NCBI RefSeq assembly: GCF_007827975.1
Contig: NZ_VITT01000012.1
Strand: one strand, 5' to 3'
Origin: Nitrospirillum viridazoti
GTDB taxonomy: Bacteria; Pseudomonadota; Alphaproteobacteria; Azospirillales; Azospirillaceae
DNA length: 64,000 bases
Position numbers and translations under genes: made by a program. Of this stretch, positions 54,099 through 61,619 are shown piece by piece (position 1 is the stretch's first letter; each line of letters starts with the position of its first letter). The notes beneath the pieces are model-generated. The model did no database searches. It was given only the letters and a program-made list of their open reading frames with translations, and was not told where the DNA came from.

Positions 54099-55130
54099 TT
54101 AGAAGCCGGATAGCACCAGTTTGCCCCGGGCCGTGCCGCTTTCGACCACGGCATGGGCCCGGCGCAGGTTGGCGGCACTGACGCCCCCCAAATCCTGGGT
54201 CATCGTCGTGCGCAGCACGCCCGCATCCACCAGGCGCGAGACTTCGCGCAGCAACTCATGCTGGGCGATCATGTCCGGCGTCTGGAACATGGAGCGGGTG
54301 TACATGAACTCCCAATGCAGGGAGATGCTCTTGCGCTTCAGCAGGGTGATGTCCACCGGCTGGGCCGGATCGTCGATCAGGGCCAGCTTGCCCTGCGGCG
54401 CCATCAGCGCGGCGATGGCGGGGAAGTGCTGCTCCGTCGCCGTGAGGCTCATGACATGGGTGGCGCCGCCGGGCGCGATGGCGCGCACCTGGGGTTCCAG
54501 CGGCTGGCGGTGGTCGATAACGTGATGGGCGCCCATGGCCAGGCTCCACGCCCGCGTTTCAGGCCGCGAGGCGGTGGCGATGACGGTCAGGCCGGTCAGC
54601 TGGCGCGCCAGCTGGGTGGCGATGGAGCCGACGCCGCCGGCACCGCCCACGATCAGCAGCACGCCGGCCGTGCCGTCATTGCCGGTGCCGGCCGGCAGCC
54701 GGGCCACGCCCATGCGGTCGAACAGCATTTCCCAGGCGGTGATGCTGGTCAGCGGCAGGGCCGCGGCCTCCGCCACCGTCAGGCTGGTAGGCTTGGGGCC
54801 CACCAGGCGCTCATCCACCAGATGGAATTCGGCGTTGGTGCCGGGGCGCTCCAGCGCGCCAGCGTAGAACACCATGTCACCGGTCTTGAACAGAGTCACC
54901 TCCGGACCGATCGCGACCACCGTGCCCACGGCGTCCCAGCCCAGGATGCGCGCGGTGCCCTCCACCGGGGCGGCGTTGCGGCGGACCTTGGTATCCACGG
55001 GGTTGACCGAGACGGCCTCCACCCGCACCAGCAGGTCCCGGCCGGTGGCCACGGGGATGGGAAGCTCCAGATCCACCAGGCTGTCGGCCTGGTCGATGGC
55101 TTGGTTCTGGTAATAACCGACGGCTTTCAT
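54099..55130 (-). CDS. Zinc-type alcohol dehydrogenase-like / NADPH:quinone oxidoreductase
   Basis: A 343-residue MDR-family enzyme. The N-terminal GroES-like domain has VEAVSVNPVDTKVRRN and DAVGTVVAIGPEVTLFKTGD, and the nucleotide-binding domain carries LLIVGGAGGVGSIATQLARQ. Catalytic zinc cysteines are absent, so it belongs with the quinone or enone reductases (YogA-like). It is divergent from a LysR gene with a palindrome between, so induction by an electrophile or quinone is inferred. Confidence 0.88.
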   Translation of the reverse strand: MKAVGYYQNQAIDQADSLVDLELPIPVATGRDLLVRVEAVSVNPVDTKVRRNAAPVEGTARILGWDAVGTVVAIGPEVTLFKTGDMVFYAGALERPGTNAEFHLVDERLVGPKPTSLTVAEAAALPLTSITAWEMLFDRMGVARLPAGTGNDGTAGVLLIVGGAGGVGSIATQLARQLTGLTVIATASRPETRAWSLAMGAHHVIDHRQPLEPQVRAIAPGGATHVMSLTATEQHFPAIAALMAPQGKLALIDDPAQPVDITLLKRKSISLHWEFMYTRSMFQTPDMIAQHELLREVSRLVDAGVLRTTMTQDLGGVSAANLRRAHAVVESGTARGKLVLSGF

Positions 55131-55232
55131 GATGAGCGACCTCGTTGGTTTGGGCCGCCGTCAGCGGCGGCCTGCACATCCCGAAGGTCGTCTATTCCGT
55201 TCTGATCATCAATTGACAGAACCAAAGACACG

Positions 55233-55250
55233 CTATTCATTTATGAATAG
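55233..55250. promoter_or_regulatory. LysR-type palindrome between quinone reductase and LysR genes
   Basis: CTATTCAT and ATGAATAG form a perfect 8-bp inverted repeat around TT. TTGACA at 55213-55218 is an exact -35 box in the plus direction, placing the palindrome over the expected -10 area; GTTCTG and CAGAAC make a second, looser pair just upstream. Confidence 0.55.
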
Positions 55251-55270
55251 ATATCGATGGGAGAGGTCCG

Positions 55271-56134
55271 GTGGATTGGGACGATCTGCGGTATTTCCTG
55301 GCCATCGCCCGGCACGGCACCCTGTCGGGCGCCGCCCGCCAACTGGGCGTCAGCCAGCCCACGGTGGGGCGACGGCTGGAGGCGTTGGAAGCCCGGCTGG
55401 GCACCCGCCTGTTCCAGCGCACGCCGACCGGTTATGTCCCGACCGAAGCGGGCACCGGCCTGGTGGCCGGGGCGGAGCGCATGGAAACTGAGGCGCTGGC
55501 GGCGGAACGGGCCGCCACCGGCCTGGACGTGGGGCTGGAGGGCGCGGTGCGCGCCACGTCCCCGGAATGGGTGGGACAGTGGCTGTTGGGGCCCCATCTG
55601 GCGCGCTTCCACGACGTCCACCCCGGCATCACGGTGGAGCTGGTGACCGACGCCCGGCTGTACAGCCTGACCCGGCGGGAGGCAGACGTCGCCTTCCGCT
55701 TCCACCGCTTCGACCAGAACGAGATCGCGCAGCGCCGGGTGGCCATGGTGGGCTTCGGCCTTTATGCGGCACCGGCGTATCTCGCGCGGCACGGCACGCC
55801 GGATTTCACCCGGGGGGCCGCCGGCCACAGCCTGATCCTGATGAATGAAAGCTTCGGCGGCTTGGGCGACCTGCCCTGGCTGCTGGCCCTGGCGCATGAC
55901 GCGCGGCACGCCCTTCGGACCAACAGCCGCGACCTGCAGGCCGTGGCCTGCGCCGGCGGCGCGGGGCTGGCCGCCCTGCCCCATGTCATGGCCCAGGCGC
56001 GTGGACTGGTGGCCGTGGATACGCCGAGCCCGGCCCCGCCGCGCGAAATCTGGGCCGGCGTACATCGCGACGCCCAACGCACGCCGCGTATCCGCGCGTT
56101 CCTCGATCACATGGCGCAGGCGATGGGCCGCTAG
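55271..56134 (+). CDS. LysR-family transcriptional regulator
   Basis: A 287-residue regulator. The HTH is DDLRYFLAIARHGTLSGAAR followed by GVSQPTVGRRLEALEARLG, and the effector domain follows. GTG 55271 is the start, with GAGAGG just upstream. It is divergent from the quinone reductase gene and probably controls it and itself through the palindrome at 55233. It is close to the small LysR group that regulates a single adjacent oxidoreductase. Confidence 0.88.
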   Translation: MDWDDLRYFLAIARHGTLSGAARQLGVSQPTVGRRLEALEARLGTRLFQRTPTGYVPTEAGTGLVAGAERMETEALAAERAATGLDVGLEGAVRATSPEWVGQWLLGPHLARFHDVHPGITVELVTDARLYSLTRREADVAFRFHRFDQNEIAQRRVAMVGFGLYAAPAYLARHGTPDFTRGAAGHSLILMNESFGGLGDLPWLLALAHDARHALRTNSRDLQAVACAGGAGLAALPHVMAQARGLVAVDTPSPAPPREIWAGVHRDAQRTPRIRAFLDHMAQAMGR

Positions 56135-56137
56135 GCT

Positions 56138-56659
56138 TCAGTCGTCCCGGTCCGCCGGGCCCAGATTGGCCGCTAGGCCGGCGCGCAGCTCATCCACCTG
56201 GGTCTTCAGTGCCTTCAGGCCGTCCAGGTTGAGCCCGGTGGCGCACAGGATGGCCTCCTGCACCGTACCCAGGTGATCCCGCAACGCGCGGCCAGCCCCG
56301 GTCAGGGTGACGCGCACCAGGCGCTCGTTCTGCGGGTCACGCTGACGGCTGACAAGGCCCGCCGCCTCCAGCCGCTTCAGCAAGGGCGTCAAGGTGCCGG
56401 AATCCAAATCCAGCTGTTCGCCGATGGCCTTCACCGTCAGCCCGTCCCCGGACCACAGCACCAGCATCACCAGGTACTGGGGATAGGTCAGGCCCAGCCG
56501 GTCCAGCAGCGGCTTATAGGTGCGGTTGAACAGGTGGGCGGCGGAATAGATGCTGAAGCACAACTGGTTGCTCAGCAAGGCAGCTTGGTCGGATGAGCCC
56601 TTGCCGGCCCCGGCCGCCCCTATACCTTGATGCATGGTGTCCTGGTGGTCTTGGGCCAT
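56138..56659 (-). CDS. ohrR: Organic hydroperoxide-sensing repressor OhrR
   Basis: A 173-residue MarR-family redox sensor. The conserved reactive cysteine is Cys34 in LSNQLCFSIYSA, followed by the family's YKPLLDRLGLTYPQYLVMLV and the recognition helix in LDLDSGTLTPLLKRLE. Oxidation by organic hydroperoxide releases it from DNA. ATG 56659 is chosen with GAGGG upstream; the frame is open to 56746. It is divergent from ohr, with three GCGCAATT operators between. The N-terminal tail (about 25 residues, Gly/Ala-rich) is longer than in Bacillus OhrR. Confidence 0.93.
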   Translation of the reverse strand: MAQDHQDTMHQGIGAAGAGKGSSDQAALLSNQLCFSIYSAAHLFNRTYKPLLDRLGLTYPQYLVMLVLWSGDGLTVKAIGEQLDLDSGTLTPLLKRLEAAGLVSRQRDPQNERLVRVTLTGAGRALRDHLGTVQEAILCATGLNLDGLKALKTQVDELRAGLAANLGPADRDD

Positions 56660-56735
56660 GATGACGCCCTCACTAGTCCAGCGGCGCCCAGGGAAATGGG
56701 CGCCCGATCTGCGGCAGGTTAACACCCCATCACGA

Positions 56736-56808
56736 ATTGCGCGCAATCGATTTGCGCATAACCGTCATGTCAACTGACGAATTGTGCGCAATTCGTTATC
56801 GCGCAATT
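56736..56808. promoter_or_regulatory. OhrR operator cluster
   Basis: Three related sites in the ohrR/ohr gap: ATTGCGCGCAAT, a perfect 12-bp palindrome (56736-56747); GAATTGTGCGCAATTC, 6-bp arms around TGCG (56779-56794); and a half-site GCGCAATT (56801-56808). They are AT/GC-alternating in the style of OhrR boxes and could serve both divergent promoters. Confidence 0.65.
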
Positions 56809-56897
56809 CTCACCTCACCGGCGCCGATGACCCAGCCGAAGCGCGGCGGGACCGGCCCCAAAAGTTAACCCAACCAGTTGAAACCACGGAGATGATC

Positions 56898-57320
56898 ATG
56901 CCCATCCTCTACACCACTTCCGCCACCGCCACCGGTGGCCGTGAGGGCCAGGCCAAGTCCGTCGACGGCATCCTGGACGTCAAGCTGACCACGCCCAAGG
57001 AATTGGGCGGCGCCGGCGGTAACGGCACCAATCCCGAGCAGCTGTTCGCCGCCGGTTATTCCGCCTGCTTCCTGGGCGCCCTGAAGTTCGTGGCCGGCAA
57101 GGCCAAGGTGAAGGTGCCGGAGAACGCCACCGTCAGCGCCCAGGTGGGCATCGGCCCCCGCGAGGATGGCACCGGCTTCGGCCTGGACGTGGCCCTGACC
57201 ATCACGCTGCCAGGCATCGATGCCGAGACTGCGAACAGCCTGGTGCAGCAGGCCCACATCGTGTGCCCTTACTCCCACGCCACCCGCGGCAACCTGGACG
57301 TTCGCCTGAACGTCGCCTAA
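56898..57320 (+). CDS. ohr: Organic hydroperoxide resistance protein Ohr
   Basis: A 140-residue OsmC-fold thiol peroxidase that reduces organic hydroperoxides. Both catalytic cysteines are present: Cys57 in GYSACFLGAL and Cys123 in HIVCPYSHATRGN, with GTNPEQLFAAGYS as family signature. ATG 56898 gives the standard 140 residues, and GGAG lies six bases before it; the upstream GTG at 56784 sits in the operator region and is rejected. It ends at a strong terminator. Confidence 0.95.
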   Translation: MPILYTTSATATGGREGQAKSVDGILDVKLTTPKELGGAGGNGTNPEQLFAAGYSACFLGALKFVAGKAKVKVPENATVSAQVGIGPREDGTGFGLDVALTITLPGIDAETANSLVQQAHIVCPYSHATRGNLDVRLNVA

Positions 57321-57325
57321 GGGGA

Positions 57326-57360
57326 CTTCAAGGCGCCGGCCCCCTCCCGGCGCCTTGAAG
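57326..57360 (+). terminator. Terminator after ohr
   Basis: CTTCAAGGCGCCGG (57326-57339) and CCGGCGCCTTGAAG (57347-57360) form a perfect 14-bp stem with a 7-base loop, starting five bases after the ohr stop. A U-tract is poor, so strength rests on the stem. Confidence 0.75.
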
Positions 57361-57416
57361 GAAAGGCCGGCGTCGCCTGATCGCGATGCCGGCCTTTTCA
57401 TCAACCAGTTGCGTGC

Positions 57417-58457
57417 CTATTCGTACGCGATGTCGCAGGGCAGGCCAGGCTGGCGCGCCGCCTCGATGGCGCGATGGACCAGGGCCAGGGCCTCGAATGC
57501 CGGCCCCGGCCCAAAGGCCAGGGGCGCCCGGCCGGCCAGGGCGTCCGCCACGTTGCGGTAGAAGTCCTGGTAGCGGCCGGCCTCCAGCGCCACCTCCTCC
57601 CGCACCACCGCGCCGGCGCGCTCGGTATGCAGCCAAGCGGGCGTGGTCACCACGGCCCAACCGGCATCGCCTGGCTTCACGCCGGCGGCCATTTGCGCCT
57701 CTTGGACGTCGCCCTTGGGAATGACCAGGGAACCCTTGTCGCCATGGGCCACCAGCACCGGCCCCGGCTCGCGCACATAGGTGCTGGACCGCAGGACGAC
57801 CCGGTGGTCGGCATAGCGGAAACGGACGTCGAAATAATCGGTCGCCCCCTCCGCCCGGCGCAGGGAGCGCATCTCCGCCGCCACCGACAGGGGGCGGCCG
57901 AACTGGCGCAGCATGCCGTCCACCAGGTGGACGCCCAGGTCGAACCAGGTGCCGGCGCCCGGCTGCTCATCCTCCTTCCAGGCCTTGTGCGTCACGTGGG
58001 CGCGGTAGCGGTCGTAGTGCCATTCCACCTCCACCAGGCGGCCCAGGTCGCCGGCGGCCAGATGGCGGCCCAGGGTCAGGTATTCGGCGTCCAGGCGCTT
58101 GTTGTGGAACACGGCCAGCAGGCGGCCCACCGCCTGGGCCTGGGCCATCAGTTGGCGCCCCTCTTCCAGGGTGACGGTCATGGGCTTTTCCAGCACGACG
58201 TGCTTGCCCGCCGCCAGCGCCGCCTGGGCCATGGGGAAATGCAGGGCGTTGGGCGTGTTGACCACCACCAGCTCAACGGCCGGGTCGTCCAAGATGGCCT
58301 GGAAGTCCGCCACCACGCGGACCCCGGCCGGCTCCGTCCCATCGGCGCCGGAGCGCCGCAGGATGGCACGCAGCGACAGGGCTGGTTCCGCCAGGATGAG
58401 GGGGGCATGGAACACCCGACCGGACAGGCCGTAGGCGCACAGGGCGGTGCCAATCAT
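57417..58457 (-). CDS. Gfo/Idh/MocA-family oxidoreductase
   Basis: A 346-residue NAD(P)-dependent sugar-type dehydrogenase. The Rossmann start is MIGTALCAYGLSGRVFHAPL (GxGxxG-like, GLSG), the hallmark EKP is in HVVLEKPMTV, and the C-terminal domain has GTWFDLGVHLVDGML. The arrangement is that of YdgJ/YhhX-like enzymes; the substrate is unknown. It starts at ATG 58457 with AAGGAGGAG upstream. It is isolated: convergent with ohr, and followed upstream by an AT-rich gap. Confidence 0.88.
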   Translation of the reverse strand: MIGTALCAYGLSGRVFHAPLILAEPALSLRAILRRSGADGTEPAGVRVVADFQAILDDPAVELVVVNTPNALHFPMAQAALAAGKHVVLEKPMTVTLEEGRQLMAQAQAVGRLLAVFHNKRLDAEYLTLGRHLAAGDLGRLVEVEWHYDRYRAHVTHKAWKEDEQPGAGTWFDLGVHLVDGMLRQFGRPLSVAAEMRSLRRAEGATDYFDVRFRYADHRVVLRSSTYVREPGPVLVAHGDKGSLVIPKGDVQEAQMAAGVKPGDAGWAVVTTPAWLHTERAGAVVREEVALEAGRYQDFYRNVADALAGRAPLAFGPGPAFEALALVHRAIEAARQPGLPCDIAYE

Positions 58458-58776
58458 CGTCTACGCTCCTCCTTCAAAGTGGGAACACTACATTAATCTG
58501 CGATTTACAGTATCCAGCACCCTGAAATCAAACAAAATTTCCTATTAATGAATTAACGCCGCAACCTTACCCATAATTTCCAATCGAAATTCTCAAATTT
58601 GGTGGCGCGCAAGCACGATGGCCCTATATGACTTTTCAAGGAAGGCGTCACACGTATCGATACTGAAATGGCGGCGACCATTTAGCCCTTCATCAAATGC
58701 CTATTCTGAAGCCATATTTCCGAATTCCTGTTCCGAAGCCCTAATCTTGTATTCACCCAATTCCAAAGGACGCGTG
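58458..58776. other. AT-rich intergenic region
   Basis: A 319-bp gap of clearly lower GC than its surroundings. It contains TATTCTGAAGCC and TGTTCCGAAGCC-like direct repeats around 58702-58742, and CCTATTAATGAATTAACG near 58541. It precedes the small membrane protein gene, whose Shine-Dalgarno AAAGGA is at 58765-58770. A frame running back to 58618 lacks a start signal. I see no RNA gene. Confidence 0.5.
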
Positions 58777-59178
58777 ATGAGCTTTGCCGGGTCTCCCGCC
58801 ACCGCGCCCACCCCCGCAGCGCCCACCCCCACTGCGCCCACTCCCACTGCGCCCACCCAGGGCGATAGAGCCCGGCTGTGGTCCATCCTTGTTCATCTGC
58901 TCTATTTGCTAGGGGCGTTTCCGCTGGGCCTAGTCATGGCCTACATCAAGCGGCCGGACTTCGCGGGCACCATTTACGAAGGCCACATGACCTTCGCCAT
59001 CCGCACCTTCTGGATCTGCGTGCTGTTTGCCCTCTGCGCCCTGGCGCTACGGGTGGTGGGCATGGAATTCATCACCCTGTTCATCGGCAGCATCTGGGCC
59101 GTCGTGCGGGTGGTGGTGGCCCTGACCCGCGCCATCGACGCCAAACCCATCCTGAACCCCCAAGGCTGGGTGATATAA
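58777..59178 (+). CDS. Small membrane protein, DUF4870-like
   Basis: A 133-residue protein. The first 30 residues are a Pro/Ala/Thr linker made from four 15-bp coding repeats (TAPTP units). Then come about three hydrophobic segments: LWSILVHLLYLLGAFPLGLV, FAIRTFWICVLFALCALAL and FITLFIGSIWAVVRVVVALT. The core resembles DUF4870-type small membrane proteins; I know of no established function. ATG 58777 follows AAAGGA. It stands alone between two intergenic gaps. Confidence 0.72.
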   Translation: MSFAGSPATAPTPAAPTPTAPTPTAPTQGDRARLWSILVHLLYLLGAFPLGLVMAYIKRPDFAGTIYEGHMTFAIRTFWICVLFALCALALRVVGMEFITLFIGSIWAVVRVVVALTRAIDAKPILNPQGWVI

Positions 59179-59487
59179 ACGACGGACGCCAGCATCGCCG
59201 TAGCGGCGCAGGCCACCAGGTGGCGCGCGGGCCGTATCCGATCATGGCCCCCTGATCATGGCCCCCTGACCGCCGGCAGCGGTAACGCTTTATATACCGT
59301 TCCCAGGCAATAACGCATTCAAGGCGTGGTGCCCCACCGGCACGATGGTATAATCCTTTAATGTTTTTCAAGCAGAACCATCGGCCGCGGCCAGGTGGTT
59401 CCGCTAACAACATGACGCGCCGGGGGGATATCGGCGCCCGCCGTCCGCGTCGCCACGCGAAGCACTTGGGGCGGAACATTTGGGGGC
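59179..59487. other. Intergenic region before the hybrid kinase
   Basis: A 309-bp gap. It contains a 14-bp tandem duplication (59241-59268), TATAAT at 59349-59354 as a possible -10 box for the kinase gene, and GGGGG just before the ATG at 59488. No matching -35 box or reading frame of note was found. Confidence 0.5.
59241..59268 (+). repeat. 14-bp exact tandem duplication
   Basis: ATCATGGCCCCCTG occurs twice in direct succession (59241-59254, 59255-59268), in the gap after the small membrane protein gene. It belongs to the recurrent class of short intergenic duplications in this window. Confidence 0.85.
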
Positions 59488-61557
59488 ATGTCTATGCGGG
59501 TGGTTTTCCCGGGTTTATGCTTCAGCACCGATGATCAAGGCGTCGCCTTCAGCCACAATCCATGGCTGGTGCTGCTGTCATACCTGACCGCCGTCTTCGC
59601 CTCCTTCGTCGCCCTGAACATGGCGGAACGCATGACCGGTTCGACCGGCCGGTCCCGCCTGGCCTGGCAACTGGGCGCCGCCTGTGCGCTGGGCGGCGGC
59701 ATCTGGGCCATGCATTTCATCGGCATGCTGGCCTTCCAGGTGGCCCTGCCGGTGGCATGGGAGCCCACGCTGACCCTGGCGTCGCTGGTGACCGCCATCG
59801 TTTTCGTCGCCCTGGGCCTGGAGGCGGTGCGCCACGGCCGCACCAGCGTCACCCGCTTCACCCTGGCGGGCACGGTAGTGGGCCTGGGCATCGCCGTCAT
59901 GCATTACACCGGCATGGCCGCGATGGAGGTGCCGGGCCGGATCGCCTACCGCCCCGACCTGTTCGCCTTGTCCGTCTTGGTCGCCGTGGCCGCCGCCACG
60001 GTGGCCCTGATGCTGTCCGTCAGCCTGAAGCACGGCTGGCACCGCGCGCTGGCCGCCCTGATCATGGGCGTCGCCATCTGCGGCATGCACTACACCGGCA
60101 TGACGGCCACGGTGCTGACCCTGGACCCGCTGGCCCCCGCCCCGGCGGATGTGGATCGCGGGCCGCTGGCCATCATCGTCGCCGGCGCCACCTACGGCCT
60201 GCTGATGCTGGCGCTGGTGACCGCATTCGCCGACCGCCGCCTGAACGCCGCCGCCGAGCGGGAAGCCCAGCGCCTGAAGGCCGCCAACCGTGCCCTGGAG
60301 GCGGAGGTGGAGGAGCGCCGGCGGGCGGAGGAGGAACTGCTGCGCGTGCGCGAGGGGCTGGAGGAAGCGGTGGCGGAGCGTACCCGCGACCTGGCCGCCG
60401 CCCGCAGCCGGGCCGAGGCCGCCAACCAGGCCAAGTCCGAGTTCCTGGCCAGCATGAGCCATGAACTGCGCACGCCGCTGAACGCCGTCCTCGGCTTCGC
60501 CCAGCTGATGGAATACAACAAGGCGCGCGAGCCGATGACGCCCAAGCAGGAGCGGGGCGTTCAGCAGATCGTCAAGAACGGCAACCACCTGCTGCGCCTG
60601 ATCGATGAGGTGCTGGACCTGGCCCGTATCGAGGCTGGGCAGTTGACGCTGTCGCTGGAACCGGTGGATCCTCGCCTGGTGGTGGAAGATGTGCTGAACG
60701 CCTTGCAGCCGGTGGCGGAAAAGGCGCGGGTGGCCATCGCCGCCATCCTGCCCGAGGTGGCGCCGCCCGTGCTGGCCGACCGCACCCGCCTGGTCCAGGT
60801 GGTCAGCAACCTGCTGTCCAACGCCGTGAAGTACAATCGCCCCGGTGGCACCGTGCGCATTACGCTGGGCGCCGCGCCGGCGCCGGGCCGTCTGTCGCTG
60901 TCCGTGCAGGACACGGGCGAAGGCATCGCGCCCGACAAGCTGGGCGACCTGTTCCAGCCCTTCAACCGTCTGGGCCAGGAATACAGCGACATTCCGGGCA
61001 CGGGCATCGGCCTGACCATCACCCGCCGGCTGCTGTCGGCCATGGACGGCACGATCGAGGTGGCCAGCGTACTGGGCGAGGGCAGCACCTTCACCGTCAG
61101 CCTGCCGGTGGCCCTGAACATGGCCCCCGAGCCGCGCGCGCCAGGCGCCGAAAACAACCCGCTGGCCCAGACCCGGCCCCGCACCATGCTGTATGTCGAG
61201 GACAACCCGTCCAACATCCAGCTGATGCGCGACCTGATGGAGACCGTGCCCGCCACCAAGCTGCTGATCGCCGCCGACCCGGTGACGGGCCTGGATCTGG
61301 CCATGGGCCATCAGCCCGACGTCATCGTGCTGGACATCAACCTACCGGGCATGAGCGGCTTCGACGTGCTGGCCCGGCTCAGGGATCGGGAGGAGACCCG
61401 CGACATTCCCGTCCTGGCGTTGAGCGCCAACGCCCTGCCCCGTGAAATAGAAAAGGGCCTGCGCGCGGGATTCCGCCGGTACCTGACCAAGCCCCTGAAT
61501 GTGCAGGAGTTCATGGAGGCCCTGGCCGACGCGATGGAGCCGGTCGATGCCGTTTGA
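59488..61557 (+). CDS. Hybrid histidine kinase with MHYT sensor domain
   Basis: A 689-residue membrane sensor kinase. An MHYT domain of about seven spans (residues 20-240) shows its motifs WAMHFIGM, VMHYTGMAAM and GMHYTGMTAT, thought to bind a metal and sense a diatomic gas or redox. A coiled coil follows (about 250-320), then the HisKA domain with SHELRTPLNAVLG (His about 327), HATPase (NLLSNAVKYN, DTGEGIAPDKL, GTGIGLTI), and a C-terminal receiver with VLDINLPGMSG (Asp about 616) and LTKPLN. No partner regulator is adjacent apart from the convergent GGDEF-EAL-like gene. It begins at ATG 59488 with GGGGG upstream. Confidence 0.9.
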   Translation: MSMRVVFPGLCFSTDDQGVAFSHNPWLVLLSYLTAVFASFVALNMAERMTGSTGRSRLAWQLGAACALGGGIWAMHFIGMLAFQVALPVAWEPTLTLASLVTAIVFVALGLEAVRHGRTSVTRFTLAGTVVGLGIAVMHYTGMAAMEVPGRIAYRPDLFALSVLVAVAAATVALMLSVSLKHGWHRALAALIMGVAICGMHYTGMTATVLTLDPLAPAPADVDRGPLAIIVAGATYGLLMLALVTAFADRRLNAAAEREAQRLKAANRALEAEVEERRRAEEELLRVREGLEEAVAERTRDLAAARSRAEAANQAKSEFLASMSHELRTPLNAVLGFAQLMEYNKAREPMTPKQERGVQQIVKNGNHLLRLIDEVLDLARIEAGQLTLSLEPVDPRLVVEDVLNALQPVAEKARVAIAAILPEVAPPVLADRTRLVQVVSNLLSNAVKYNRPGGTVRITLGAAPAPGRLSLSVQDTGEGIAPDKLGDLFQPFNRLGQEYSDIPGTGIGLTITRRLLSAMDGTIEVASVLGEGSTFTVSLPVALNMAPEPRAPGAENNPLAQTRPRTMLYVEDNPSNIQLMRDLMETVPATKLLIAADPVTGLDLAMGHQPDVIVLDINLPGMSGFDVLARLRDREETRDIPVLALSANALPREIEKGLRAGFRRYLTKPLNVQEFMEALADAMEPVDAV

Positions 61558-61619
61558 CGCTGGTCAAGAACGTTTACCGGATGCGCGCCGTTCGCCGGGC
61601 GGAGCCGGCAATGGACCGC

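Noticed and set aside
58618..58776. Upstream extension of the small membrane protein
   Set aside because: No ribosome-binding site, AT-rich composition unlike coding DNA here, while ATG 58777 has AAAGGA.
58801..58860. 15-bp repeats as a non-coding element
   Set aside because: They are in frame in a gene with a good ribosome-binding site and encode a TAPTP linker.
59578..61311. 577-codon minus-strand frame opposite the hybrid kinase
   Set aside because: Shadow frame; the plus strand holds MHYT, HisKA, HATPase and receiver motifs.
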